Notes: generated by a model not told the origin, from the letters alone. Shown: positions 15,601 through 29,219, counted from the first letter of the stretch. The stretch is DNA of 64,000 nt from Mesaphorura yosii (GCA_009869945.1 WIXG01000055.1:186001-250000); one strand, 5' to 3'. Numbers and translations are program-made.

Positions 15601-18600
15601 AGGCATGCGCCTATATTTCAGATTTGTTTACGGAAACTGGATCTGTGAGTGCAGAAAACTCACAGTGAGTGAGGAGAAATTCCATTGAGATTCGACCACC
15701 TGCGACGAACGTCTAGCTCAGAAGTTCAGAACTTGGAGCGTTGAGAAAAATGGAACGATTACAAATTCCATGGCTGAAGACTGCATTACATCTTGACATT
15801 TGACACGATAAACTGCTTGTGCTGATGCTGTGGTAAGCACTTTACTCATATAAGAGTAAAGTGCGCACGCAGACACAAGACCGCAATTGCAATTCTCAAT
15901 GGCACTTGTCCACTCTACTAACCCTTCATGTAGGCTTCTATGCATGAACGGAATGTGAATAAGCGACAATGTAGACGAAGACGATGACGGGCGACGGGCA
16001 AGATGATGAAAGTGTGTCGAATTCGTTATTACATGAATTTTTCGAGAAAACGTACAACTTTTGTCATGTCGCGGACGTGGCCGGTCGTGGCCGTGTGCTG
16101 CTCGTACGCAAATGCACTGCACATGCACCATTCTCGTATCGCATAATTCTCCCATTCATTACGACCATTTAACACACGAGCAGACCAGCCCAACTTTTAC
16201 TCTCTTCTGCCGTCGCAATAAATTCACAAATCAAGTAACAATTGGTTTCTAAATATTTATGACTATTAATGCAGCGAGGAGCGGACAAATGTAAAAGGAA
16301 ATTCTCGAGCTCAGTCCTGCAAAGCAACGCAAACGCAGAGGTGAACGGGAATATTAAATTGAGATTTTACATTTTATGTAAGTCAGACCGCGTACGTGTA
16401 TGAGCAAGTGAAAGCTGTGGGGAGGGTGATCATTTCGAGAATGAATGAATAAACAAACATTAAAATGCAAATGAATCAATTTGAACTAAATTGTCAATTA
16501 CAACTGCCTGCCATGCCACGCCGTTTTACGATTATATAAATTGCAGTAGTGCAATAGCAGATTAATATACAAAAATATATTACATAGAAGTATCGCAGCA
16601 TTTCAATTTGGCCTCTGCTTCTGACGATGCCTTCGTTTCGTTTACGTTTGCATTTGCATTTTACGTGGACGCAAATTAAAACAAGTGAAACTAGTCTGAA
16701 ATTGTCTCGCATCTCGCTGCTCCATAACACGACAGCTCTACGCTCAGTGTGCAGTCCTTTCTAAATCATTATAAAATCCCTTCTTCTCTTGACGAGATGA
16801 TGATCTTCTGTTCTCTGCTCATAATCTCTCCCTCGAACTCATTGTCGTTCATGTAAATGCAATGCACATACCAAATGTTGAGTGTTGTAGACGTGCGAAG
16901 CAGTCTCGACAATTTCACTCTTATTAAAAGGTTAATGAGTTTACATGATTGCTTTCGCATATGCGTAATAAAATTATGCCGGCTTTTGTGAATAGCTCAG
17001 CAGCCATACAGAAGCAGAAAACAGAAAAGCGGCGAGATTTACGACAGCAATGAGCAATGATTGCATGAAAGGGAAAACGAAATTGACCTTATTAATGCGA
17101 GAGGTGAGGTAAAGTTTGTAGAAGTAAGGCCACTTTTGCCGACGACCGAATTGCATTTATTGCCTTGCTTTGCTTACCTTTTTGTACAGAGTCTTCAAGT
17201 GCTGAGCAAATGACGAGGACCACAAACAGGAGGCTGAGCGTTAAAACGGCCCCGTTATGCGTGGGCCTGTGTGTCCACCACCACATTGTAAGGTCTGGCA
17301 CTGTTTTCCAAGTCACTGGGGCAGTCCGAAAGGGTACGCGACTGGAAGGAAGAACCTTTCTGCTCTATTTTTGAAATAAGTCACTTCACTTTCACGTTAC
17401 ATCCTCCTCCGTCTCATATCATTACAACGACACTTTGCTTGCATTCAAATTATCTTGGTATTTGAGCCTTGGCCATTTTAAAGGCCAGCCAGCCCGGTCT
17501 AGATTTCCATCCACGGCTTGAGGTCTCTTGTCCTCTGTCTCGGATCCGACAAGTTTGAGCTTGTCTGCAATTAGAAACACACAAGTTCCGGTTAGCCATC
17601 AACATTACTGCAACGACGCGGCGCGTCGCGTCGCGAGCATTTATGCGTGTAATTGTGTTCGGCACACAATAAGCAATAAAAATCAGGAGCCACAACCAAA
17701 CTGCATTTGAATCGCACGTTCGCAATGAAAGATTCAAACTCGCGAGACTGGCGTTCTTTCAAATTGACGTTACTGTTACGTGTGCTCCTCCAAGTGAGAC
17801 CATTTAAAATGAAGATGCATTCCATCGTGAGTAATGAGCAGCTGTAGAGTCATAATCATAGTTATACGAGTATGGTATACTGACCAAGACCAATAAAGTG
17901 AGAACCAAAACCATAATTACAATGACGAGTGCATCGAATTGCTTTTCTTGCATCGCCTATCGGCTGCACTGCGCCGCTGAGCAGGAGAGACAAAGATTGC
18001 AGTGCATGCGTTTGGCTTATCTCTCCAAAATCGGCTGGTCAAAGATGCCTGACTGAAGAAAATAAAATTAACGGCTAGCGTTTGTGTTCATCCATCAGAA
18101 GCAACATTGTGATGCTGCAATAACAGACAGACACTCGCTTTGCACCGGTCGAAATCTTAATTCGTAAGATAATTCTGAGTGTAGATGAGGTAAAACCACA
18201 ATTTTAAGAATAATATTGACAAATGTGCACGTATTCCAACATTGCATGTTGCATAAATTACCACTCTCGCGTTACGTTACGAAAATATTTGTTGACTTTT
18301 CATCTGTCTGCGTTGGTCGGCTTAATTCCTGACGCGGAGTGTTGACTCAACTCATTTAAATAGCTTGGAATTTTAACGGTCGTAATCCTCTTGACCACAT
18401 TTAGAGAGATGCGTGCATGCACGATGCATTCGGCACGTGTGGTCGTGGTCGCATTCCAGCCAGTCGGACCTGAATCGTATAATTTATGCAGTGTCTCAAA
18501 GTGAGACTAATTGTCAGAAATGCATTTTCTCCTGCTGTTCGTCCTTTGCATTCAAATTAAATTCCTGCACTCGTAATCTTTCTCGGCTCTGCTCGCACCA

Positions 18601-21600
18601 GTCCAGATGCCTTCGCTCACACGCGAGAAGCGACATTCCATCTCGACAAATCGCCTCGTGCATCTCTGCACTTGTTTCGAGATGTGAAAATGTAACAATC
18701 ACTCCGCATTGCGTACAGGTTGATCTGCTGGACTGGGTACATGTTATTACTGCTAATGCGGCAATGCAACAATGGAATTGTGTGCAACAACAATTACACG
18801 TTATTATTATTACTATCATGAAAATTGCCTTTCCAGCGAAACAATTTTTTATTGCTCGTCCTTTCTCGCTCACGCTCACGCTCTTCTTTCGTTTTCCTTT
18901 GCCTTTCCATTTTCATTTCCAGCCCACTCAAGAATCCATCCGAAGGTTGCACAACATCACACTAACACACTACTGCGAGAAGTGAAATTGGAATCGACAT
19001 CCGTCTCTGCTCCAGATCGTGAGCTTGACTTTTGCTACCCTTTTGCTAACTCGGCTACGCTACAATGCAACCCGGCTACCGGATTAAAAGAGCACACAAC
19101 AAAAGACCGGATGGGATTTTAAAGGTAAAAGAGTGTCAGCTGGAATATGCTCGAAGATTCCTTGCCGGGACAAAACTCTACGCTTGCCCTTGACGTATCG
19201 AAATTGCGATCTCACGACGACGCATCGGCTTGAGACTTTAAACGGTATCGCTTGGCGCATTACACGCTCACACGCACGCACATCGTCTCGTTCAATACTC
19301 AATATTTGAAGAAAATAACGTCGCCTGCCGAAATTGATCTGATGCAGAAACTGATCGAGTTACCTTCAAAACACAAATTTCACGTGCGTCGACGAGGTCT
19401 TGGCTCAAAACGGGGCAAATCCAGTTAGGCGATCTGAGGTAATTAAACTTGACACGATCCTCCTTTGTTTGCTTTCCGTAAATTCTCGTAGATTGCGGAC
19501 TTTTGCGGCAAAATCTTGTGTATTTTTAAACTGACACACTTTCAGCGCAAGTCATTTGTAGAGGAAGTGCATGCGCAGCAATGCAGATGACTACTGACGA
19601 GAGAAGCGATGGGAAAGGTAATTGTTGGAGTTTCTGTACTATTCAGGTGTGTTGTTGGTTGTTGCAAATGTAGTATTTATCCTTCTCATTCTTGTTATTG
19701 TTGCCGAGATGTTTGGCAGGCTTGGCTTGGGGAATGTAAGACTCTACGCAGCTTTGGGTTTGTGAAAGATGTGCGTCGTCTCACGTTGTACTCCTCTGCC
19801 TTCTAATTGCACAGGTACGCAGAGCTGTAAACTTGTACCCAGCGAAAAAAGCACGATACAAGCCCACAGGTGAGTGAGTTCGTCTGTTCCACATGAGAGC
19901 GAAACTCCAACGGTTCTCTTTCTCTGCCTTCAAATCTCAATCGTGTTCATGTGCTCGCTCCGCTGCTCTGCGGAGAGAATCTCGTCTGGGTCTGGGAAAC
20001 GGTGATCCCAGAATTCGAATTCGTGAACAATGCGTCGAATAGAAAAATGCAATCGTGAATTTTCGAGATCAAAGACAAAAGCCTGTGCCTTTCCGATCTT
20101 CAATTGGCAATTGGCACAATCAGCTCAATTGCCTATCCAAGAAGTTTGGAGTCTCGTGTCAATCCATTGCGCATGTGGAATCGCAACTCACGCAACCGGC
20201 ACATCGTACTAATTAATCGAATTCTCTCGTTCATTAAGTTGAAGATGAAGCCCGGCATGGCACGGTAAATGGCAACTCCAATTGTTGGGGGCATAATTCG
20301 GAATTCCAGTCACCAAAGACAAAGTGGTGAACGGCCATCTGCACTCCGCTTGACAATTATTATTGGCGATTGGCAGTCAAGCTGCGACTCGCGAGTTGGC
20401 TGCCTCATCTTGAAATGTGCGAATGACTCTTTTTTCCTTTGTGAAGTGCGGCTGCTTGATGAATCGGACGGACGTCTGAATAACAATTTAGTTTCGCTTT
20501 TGGTCGGTTTCGTCTTTTGACTTCCCACTTTGCCTCTGACGGAGCGTTCAATTTATAAATTATATTTTTAGGGAGTGAATGCGTGAGAACCGAATAAAGG
20601 AATGTAGAATGTTATGCAACAGGTTGACAGTGGGCAGTGGTCAATTGGGAGAAAGAAAGCAACATCAACGCGTGATGCATGCACAGCGCAACACAGTAAC
20701 AGAACGTAGAACCCAAGTCCTATACAAATGGAATGTCTTAATCCGTCCATCATTCAAATTACGTCTTGGTGTTGTGGATTGCCTTTTTTCTTCTTCGTCT
20801 CCGCCGCTGGTGTAAAGCCCTTCAAGTGCAGTGCGGATGATATTACCAAATTACTGTGTGACAAGTTGGGAAGAAATTAGATTCACGAACGACCAAAGGC
20901 CGGACAAACCGAAACCTTTGCATTGCACGCAGGAAATTGCGCTGCTTATCAATGACCGCAATGAAATGGAATACCTTTGTCTCTTTATAACACTTATATT
21001 TTTTCGCCGACAATTTCTCCACTCATTCGTGCGAATTCTCAGACCCAAGTCGGTCTTCAATTCACCCTCATTGTCCAATAGCATCTGTGAACATCTCGAA
21101 GTCAAAGGGCTAATTGATCTCACACTAATTCGTGCATTCCTCATTCAAGATCACAAGTACTTGGTGAATTAGCGAAATCTAATAACTTTCAATTTAATTT
21201 TTGTTGAGAAGGCTAAAATTCACTTTTTACTCCACTGGTTTTGAGAGTTGAATGCGAGTAAAGTTAATTTTATATTTTAGACGCCATCTTGGAGTGCGAA
21301 TTATTGAAGGGCAATAAAATCAAAAGTGAACTGGGAATCGCAGAATGTGCAGCGACTACAATCAGGCCTCGTCCACATGGTTGACTGAGTAAAGAGCGCT
21401 TGTGATTGTGACTAGTTTTACTTTTACTGCACTACACTGCGATGAACTTAGCAAAATAAATTGCTTGCTTTCTGCATTTGCAATGCGGATTTTACGACTT
21501 GCAGCTGCAGCCTGCACCGCCGCGCCATGACTTATCTCGTATTGTGGTTGAGCAGAGATCAAGATTTCGAATCATAAAAGACAAACCCAATTTTCCACTC

Positions 21601-24600
21601 GCAATTTCATGCGTGGCGTGGCCAAAATTTGTCACACCATCGTCGAGTCGTCGATTTACGCTGGCAGCCGTTGAATACGAAATTGCGGCTGCAAACCAGC
21701 AAAGATGATATTTAACTTTTTTTCGTCACAACTTGAAAACAGGTTGCGTGATGTTTCGTCGATCGCTGATGGCCTTTGAGTAACCCACATTTCTTGGGTT
21801 GCAAGAAGTGTGCGTTAAATTGAGTAACGCTGGCCTGGTTGGTTCTTTGCGGTAGCTTCGCTCACAGCAAAAATCAAGTATTGCATTGAAATTGTCATCA
21901 AATTGCAAATTCGCCTGTATGAGCCGTTGCGTTGCAATGAGACGATGACTATTTGGCTTGGCTGACTGACTGAGCTTCACTGAGCGAGTGTCAAACGAGT
22001 TTTGCTGCTCCATTCGCCCTTTATAGTACCACCATGCAATCTGCAATTATTAAGAAAATTAGAAGTCACTTGGGCACTGCGACGTAGAAGCAAGTGGCAA
22101 GAGTCCTAGAACGAGATGCACTGATACAAGCTTGTTTACGATTTACATTAAGAATCGTAACTTTCTAATTCACGTTTATGAGTCAGTTCATCCATCACAT
22201 TTGACGAAGCGAAGTACGGAACTTAGTCCATTTTCTTGAGTGAATCAGGATTTATGAAGTTTCACAGATTCATAAGGATTCACGGATTATAAGGTGGCGG
22301 TTCGCAGTAAATTAATCTTGTTAAGCAGGGTGCATCTTTCATGAAGTGCGAGACGGCGCTGTAAATTGGGTGCCAGGCTCTTCTTCATTGCTCACGGTAA
22401 ATAATGAGAAAATAAGCCGTGTAATGAGCAAAAATTCTTCTTGATTGAAGGTCAACCATTTCACACTTCGACTTGTTTCCACTTAAATTCCGTACGATTC
22501 ACTTTTTCTTGACTTAAATCGCGACTTGTGAAAACAAGTTGCCAAAGCCAAATTCGCAGCAGGCAGAATTAATTTATTGGGGTTAAACGAGAAGATGAGA
22601 ATCCTTTGTAAGCTGCACTTGTCAAATACTTTTCTAAAGCGTTTATGAGCTGCATTACAAATTCTTCCCTCATTTTTAATTATCATTAATTTAAAACTGG
22701 TATTAACTTTTTCAAGCAAGCTGATTGAGTTGAAACTGAAACCTTGCCTTGACGCAAGTGAATCTTCTTCCTTTTCTTTTCTGGGTTATACACATGTTTA
22801 TAAATTACAATTTCATGAAAAGGAAACAACAATGTCAACTTGTTATCTTGTTTCACTTTTCCGTAAACTTTTACTTAAATTCTGTGATGAGAGCGAGGTG
22901 GCTTTGTTAGTAATGATCGCAATTAATATTCTGGGAGCGAATTTGACGCGTATTTTTGCATTTATTATGAGCAGCAGCAGCCAACAGCTTGTAAGCTCGT
23001 GAACGAGCAAGTTGAGTTGATGAGATGAGACCATGTCATTCACCATTGGAATACAAATACGACGTGCGACAACAGTGAACAAGCCAAAATCTGCTATATG
23101 AGTCTGTATTTTTAGTTGTGAATTGATCATTAAACTGTCGTGATTTGTGATGGTGTTCAGCACTGGCGTGGCAGATGTCCGCGTTAATTAACCTCGTTTG
23201 AGAAAAGCAGAGAAACTTTGTGGTCCTACTCTGATTCTGCAATTTTGCCTGCCTTCGTTATTGAGTTCGTGATTAGCTAAGGTTGCCTGCAAAGGAATTG
23301 ACGTGTGTGCAGGCAGTTCCAGATCACGAAATTCTCATTGTTCGCCCCAAAATAAAAGCATCCAGAAGTTTGTCAGGAAGGAAGCTGGGTTGACTGAGGA
23401 TATGTTGTCTGGCATCCCCGGTTTGTTTATAAACTGCTGCCACACAGATTGACCTGTGCTGCGCTGGCATTCTCCTGAAGGCGTGATGAAGTTATAAAAA
23501 TGCAGTTGCGTGCACAGCACACCGAGAGTAACGCCAAGAAACCAGATTTAGAAGAGTGAAGTGAAGTATTCCGCTGACTGTGTTTTGGTTTCAATACCTC
23601 AATTAATTCACTCTCATCTTCACAAATTCAGTGTCACTTTTCAGACAAGATGAAAAACGAAGTTTTAGTGGCTTGACTTGAATTTGCTTACTGCTGCGCA
23701 CAGTGTCTTCAGCCAAATTACTTCAACCTGGTAGTATTAAATGCACATAGTTAAAGCTGACCTGGTGCGAGTTGTACGAGTGGCTAGTGGCTTTCAAACA
23801 ACAAATTGACGACGATTCAACTCTAAGCTAAAACCGAAACCAGATTCAGCGTTTGTTTTCAAAGTGCAATGCTGTGACGCAAAATCTTCGGCTACAACTT
23901 TCACATAAGCAACACAAATTCGCTTGCTTGCCGTCGTCATAATCGGTATCATTTCAACGTCTCAATTAAGAGAGAACAAAGAGTGGACAAGCACGTCATA
24001 TGAGTTAATTTACCACTGCTTTATCTCAATTCCAAAACGCAGTGCGTCCAAGAGCAAAAACAGAGGCAGCAATTTACTGGTGCATTGAATCACACTTCGA
24101 GTGACCCATTAATCTTAATCTTGCGTAACAAGCGTATAAGCGAAGACAAGAACGAGACGTGATCAAGATATCTCTGTTGTTAATTCCGACTCCTGCACTG
24201 AAAGCTGTTAATTGAAAATGGTTGGGCTTATGAATGATTAATCACCGGGCGAAAAATAAATAGCTCATCAGTTTCATCGAGTCCAACCCACAGTCAAATA
24301 AGTTGGCCTACACTTTGCGACGACTAGCGAAAATATGTTCTGCGTAAATCAATCACGCGCTAAATATCTGTATTTTGGTTGTGCTGTGCCGTGATTGCGA
24401 AATGGGTAATTAAGACGGTCAAGCTTAAACCTAAGCCAGTGAACGCCAATTCATTAACTGTTGAGCTGCGACCGCGGTGGATTTCACAGTTAAATTGAAA
24501 TGCTTTGGAACAATCGAGTAAATAAATCATCGTAATTACACCTGCAGTGCACGAGAACTGACAACTCAAGCATGTTTTTGTACATCTAAAGCGTTAGTAT

Positions 24601-25857
24601 TTGGGCACTGGGTTAATGTAACTGGCGTGCACGCAGCAAAATGGAGCGTTCGTTAGATTGGCTCATTCAACATTCAACTGCCTCATCTCTGTCATAAATC
24701 TTTGATTTATGAATAATCAGGTGCAATGAACTGATCACATCTTGCGCAACGGAGCACGGCATCATCCACGCACCTGCTTGCCGCCTTGCACTTGCTTGTA
24801 TTGGACTCCCGGTTTTCGTGAATGGTGAATGGTTAAATCTACGCTGCGGGTCATTTCTTCCTCTTTTCTCTGCGTTGATTATTGTTTGCAGAAAATGTCA
24901 ATGCCAGACGCACATCAGCCTGTGTAGAAATGCAGGAGTGGTGTTGGTAACCCACATTCGTGGTGCTGCATTTCTGCCAACCACCCAGGCAGTTTCCTTT
25001 GTTTCGGGGATGGCAATCTCTCGTACAGTCGTACATAAATACCGCTATTGTTATCAATTCACAATTCTACTTGTCTTATTTCAATTGCAATTCGGTTAAA
25101 TATGAATTATAATTACCGTACATAAGCAAGATGCAGTTTAAGTTGAGTAAACAGGAACTGCATGAATGATAATTAATTAGTTGTAATCTGAGTCTTTAGC
25201 GGGTTTTTGACTGGCAATTTGACTGCTTCATTCTGCTTAAATGTCCAGAGGCGACTACGGTTTAATTCCACAAACAAGGATGTCTTAACTCGAAAGAAGG
25301 CAGAATTCTTATAGATTCACCTCAGATCAACGAAATTATATGAAAATAACTTCGAAGTAGATGGGAATCAAGAAAAACGCAGACTGACAGTTGTATTTCG
25401 AAGGTTTAATCAATTCTCAAGCCTTATCAAACTGTGCCATCGCGAGAGTGTGATTGCTGCTAGTACAATGACGATGATACGACTTTCATGCCTTTCTCTA
25501 TCACACTGCTACATATTTACGACTTGATATGCAGACGAATGCGCGAATACAGTATGCAAGCTTTTAATTGAAAAACATCGGCAGCACGCGGTGCGATGGT
25601 GTGAACCTGAGGTTTCCTGATGTAATTACTGATAAGTTTGAGTGCCAACTCCGTGACACCAAAGGCTGCTCGCAATTGACTCAGGATGGGTGAGTTTGAA
25701 GTAGGATGATTTTTAACAGGGCAGTTTTGAAAGCAATAAGCGTAAATTTCAAATGGTTGTGAATGCATTTCTCCTGATCCACCGTAGAATTTTGTAATCT
25801 TAATTTTGCTCTAATTTGTGGGCTCGGATGGCTGCGTGGCATCGGTAAGGAAGATCG

Positions 25858-28509
25858 TCAGTTGTCCAGATGCGGGAACAATTCTAAGCAAACACGAATT
25901 CCTGCAATTAAAATACTGTGAGCTAACTTAACATTGTCTTTCCACACCTGTCCGAGCGTCCTGCGCGAAGAATTTCACGTCGATATCCGCATCGGTTATC
26001 AGCTTGTTCAGAACAGGTACCAATTGAGGCTCCCGAGCTCTAATCCAACAGGCAAACAGCATGTCATTTCGTGAAAAACCATAACTCTGATTTTGATTTG
26101 AGCAACGACAACTTACTCTTTCTCGATCAACGGACCAATCACTTTGACGGTTTTAGCTGCGTTGAATCGAATATTTGGAACTTGGTCTTCAGCCAATTTT
26201 AGCACAAGTGGAAGAAGCTGTCTTGTAACCATTTCGGCGTTGCAGTGCTCAGCAATTTTCTGTTAATAAATGATTAATTGCTGTTTATCACGTTCCATTC
26301 TCCTCGTATTTGATTTTGATTGCCTTACGCTGATAGTAAAGAGCACAGTCATACGACGGAAGCACGACTCGTGTGCTGCCATTTCCACCAGTTTCGGAAC
26401 AATGGCGAGATCGCACCAGGCGACTCCAAATAGTTGGACAAGCGTCTTGAGGTTCGTGATAGCCTTGTCTCGGACCATGAACACTGGATCGTGGAGGAAG
26501 TCAAGACAGTACTGCATCAATTGCTCGTCGAAGGATTCCACACCTAGCTGGGTGGCTGTCGTACATTAGCAAGCAAAGCAAGAATGAATTTGTGGACAAT
26601 GGACAATGTAATATGTAAGGTTAAGAAACTTACCAAGTTGAGGAATGGAGTCAATCACACAGAATCTTGTTTCCCAGCTCAGGTCTTCACACCTCGGAAG
26701 CAGGCTCGGGAGCAAAAGCTGGACAAACTGATTGAAATTCATACAGCGTCAATCAGATCCAACACAAAAACACAGAGAATGAAATTCCAGTCCAGCATCG
26801 AGGAACTCACATTCTTCGGCCCCATCATCTCGAGTACAATGTCCAGCCTCGACACCATCGCACTCCGAGCCTCAGCGCAATCGCTGTTGAGCTGTTCAAT
26901 AATGGCGGGGACAACGTACTCTATCGTGCTGATCCGTGAACACAAAGCACGGCAGCATTTAACTTTACAGTGCTTCAAAGTTTGCGAGAAATTGTGTGAA
27001 TAGAAACGGTGTCTTACTCGGCCTTCCCGACAATGCGACAGAATGCGTTTGTCATTGCAGCCAGCGTCATTTTAACTTGCTTTGATCGGTCGTCAATCAG
27101 TGGGCCGATGGATGGCATCACAGATTGGATTATGAAAGGACCCTGCGATTTCCTATCCAATTTCCGAGCGAATCGAATAATCTGAAGAGGACAGGAGCAT
27201 ATATAGTGCAAAAGATGAGAGAATTTGCGAGTCAGGGTTCACTTGCCTTGCGATGGGATCTTACCTTTGACAGCACCATGGCCCGCACGCACGCTTCCTC
27301 GTCAGTCATCAGCGTCACAAACACACTGATGAGCCCCTTCCTGGACAACTCTGGCCCCAGTCCCTTTTGAAGCTGAACTATTCGATTCGCCATCTCGACT
27401 CGGACTCGCCAGCTTGGATCGCGAACAATGTCGCGGAGGACGGAGAGTAAAAGCTGTTCCTTGTACTTGATGGAAAGCACTTGAGAAATCTTGTAACATG
27501 CCAGAATAGTCAGAACGCGGACGGTGTCCTGAAATCAATGCACGATCAATTGTCAATTGCCAAGCAAATAACGCAATCAGGAGGCTTGGGCGTACATCTC
27601 GGTCGTGTGAGAACGTCAGGAAAATTGGCATGATAAAGGATCGCAAGTATTCAGCTTCTATCACTCGTGCCAGTTCACCGAGGTTGTCCGCCGCGGCTTC
27701 CCGAACCTCTGTCGACTTGTCAACTGATACATCGTCCGAAGGTCACCTAATTCGAATAGCCTGTAAGGCGCCAGTGTCATTCAGTGTGACGTTCTTGGCG
27801 TCGGCGTGCTTACTGCGAGCAGTCGTGCTAACTCGCTTGTAACACGAAGAAAGCAAACTGCAAGCTGCAATTCGTGGATGAATGTTGGCCAATTTTGAGA
27901 GTCTCTTGGTCATCGGGATGTAATACAGCTCCAGGTTTTGCTGCGTGTGAGTACCAGCAAGGATTCTGAGGGACAACACAGCTCGGTTACGGATCTGAGT
28001 GTACTCTCTGGCCGCCAATTTTTCTAGCGGAGGCTGTGGGAGCATTGTTAGAAGACAAACTTAACCACGGACCATGCTGTATTTCTGTTGCAGCGACTGC
28101 GAGTTGCGGTTAATTTACCAGAAGCATGTGTGTGTATCGCCTCCCTCCAATCAGGCTGACAAAGTTCCCAAGAAGCTCTGCCAGGGCGTATAGCACATCT
28201 TCCTCATCACACAGCACTTCTGAAAAGAAAGGCAGGATGTCCTTCCGTGTTCTTTCATGTCCGAGTTTCTCGGCAATTTTCGGGATCTTTTTCACCGCTT
28301 CCAGGCGAATCTTAAAGCGAAACGTGGAAATGAAACGACTGAAAGAAACAAACATGCGTTCGTTGGCAGTTTACTCGCAAATCATCCGACTTGAGTTCAT
28401 TTATCAGCAGTGCTACGGGGTAAAGCGTCTCGAGCCCACAGTCAGCGTTGTCGACATCGGGCAGCGGTAGAGGCGCCACGCTGGCGATGGAAGGAAGCCT
28501 CGACTCCAT
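25858..28509 (-). CDS. Divergent PP2A 65-kDa scaffold (A) subunit, HEAT-repeat protein
   Basis: Scaffold subunit of protein phosphatase 2A, which holds the catalytic C and regulatory B subunits. Exons read on the minus strand are 28509-28375, 28310-28119, 28033-27814, 27723-27596, 27528-27265, 27181-27018, 26928-26811, 26727-26634, 26543-26329, 26259-26117 and 26039-25928 (stop). The product is 594 aa against 589 for human PPP2R1A. The alignment is collinear from LYPVALLINEL near the N-terminus to DVKFFAQDA at the end. Conserved marks are ERTRKDILPF, PSWRVRV, QLQKGLGPE and LGVESFDEQL. It is much more divergent than animal A subunits normally are, with an extended N-terminus (about 20 extra residues). 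An alternative last splice (donor after GCTCGGACAG, exon from about 25,900) would stop at 25,858. The exon 3-4 junction removes one helix (see findings). It is probably a second, lineage-specific paralogue; a decaying copy is less likely because all 11 exons remain open. Confidence 0.88.
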
Positions 28510-28958
28510 CGTTAAAGTGTGTGTGCGTAACTTAACAATTAAAACAATGTGTTACGGAATTCTTGTGCCATATTGTCGATGAATCAGCTTATAATTTTGA
28601 GTTTGGGGTTGATCTCATACTTCGTAGCCGTATTTGGATCAGTTTAGCTCAGAATTCATTGACCGAATGCCGTCTGCTGACAAGGGACTAAGAATTTGAT
28701 GACAAGATGGTAGTGTTAGGCGTTTAGTTGATTCCCAGGGAAATCAATCCAATGCAATGGATTGAAACGGACAACGTTAAAATTGAGATTTCTTGGATAT
28801 TTACGCTGTTTCGATGAAAACGTTCATCATTTTCTTTGCGTGGTCGCACATCGGCAATTTATAAAAGGCTTTTTAATACAAAACGTTCTAATCACACCAG
28901 ATAAGACAATTCTGCTTGATTTGTCATTTTGTTTGCCGGTCCAGGATTCGACTTCAAT
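28510..28958. other. Intergenic stretch between two minus-strand genes
   Basis: It holds the presumed promoter and 5' leader of the PP2A A-like gene and the 3' end of the small secreted peptide gene. No open frame worth annotating and no clear TATA box. Confidence 0.6.
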
Positions 28959-29219
28959 TTACGTAACAACAATGTCTTGACGTCTGGCTTCCTTCTTGAT
29001 TGGGAAGTAGTATCTCTTGAATTCTCCGTGGTCCTCTGCAATGTGAGCCAAATGTGCTCGTTGTATTTAGGCGAACTTAAACTGCTGGTTGAATGAATCA
29101 TGCTCTGAATCACTTGAAATCTTACCTCCTTCATCGCTCTCGAAGTCGAACTTGTACTCAGCGTAGGCCACTGACGCCAAACTGATGAGCACCAAGGCGA
29201 AGAGCAAAAAGTTACGCAT
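28959..29219 (-). CDS. 56-aa secreted peptide with RYY motif (small secreted family, divergent member)
   Basis: Exon 1 (29219-29126) encodes a textbook signal peptide starting MRNFLLFALVLISLAS and ending at about AYA-E, then a short acidic stretch (FDFESDEG). A strong donor (GAG-gtaaga) opens an intron of 90 nt. Exon 2 (29035-28959) encodes EDHGEFKRYYFPIKKEARRQ and ends DIVVT, stop. Splicing is phase 1 and keeps frame (171 nt in total). The mature product would be about 36 aa, with no cysteines, an acidic front and a basic tail with an RYY. The start is the first Met with a signal peptide; an in-frame upstream Met would bury it. It shares length, architecture and a YY-containing C-terminal half with the peptides at 58.3 and 61.9 kb. 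Function is unknown; a secreted peptide, hormone-like or defence-like, is possible. Confidence 0.72.

Larger units (their letters stand above)
1..25857. other. Gene-poor stretch with no supported coding exon
   Basis: I read both strands and found no exon with recognisable protein content. Open frames are all below about 190 codons, overlap each other on opposite strands, and encode compositionally random peptides, which is what chance predicts for about 26 kb of roughly 43% GC DNA. No rRNA, CRISPR or transposase-like sequence was recognised, and I saw no convincing tRNA. There are small GC-rich patches (about 7,030-7,180 and 13,150-13,400) and a few microsatellites, listed separately. It could be intergenic regulatory DNA or a long intron of a gene whose exons lie to the left of the window; the sequence alone does not decide. 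Confidence 0.6.

Noticed and set aside
18413..18985. A 190-codon plus-strand open frame, the longest in the gene-poor block
   Set aside because: Composition is random, an antisense frame is also open, and no signal, domain or splice context supports it.
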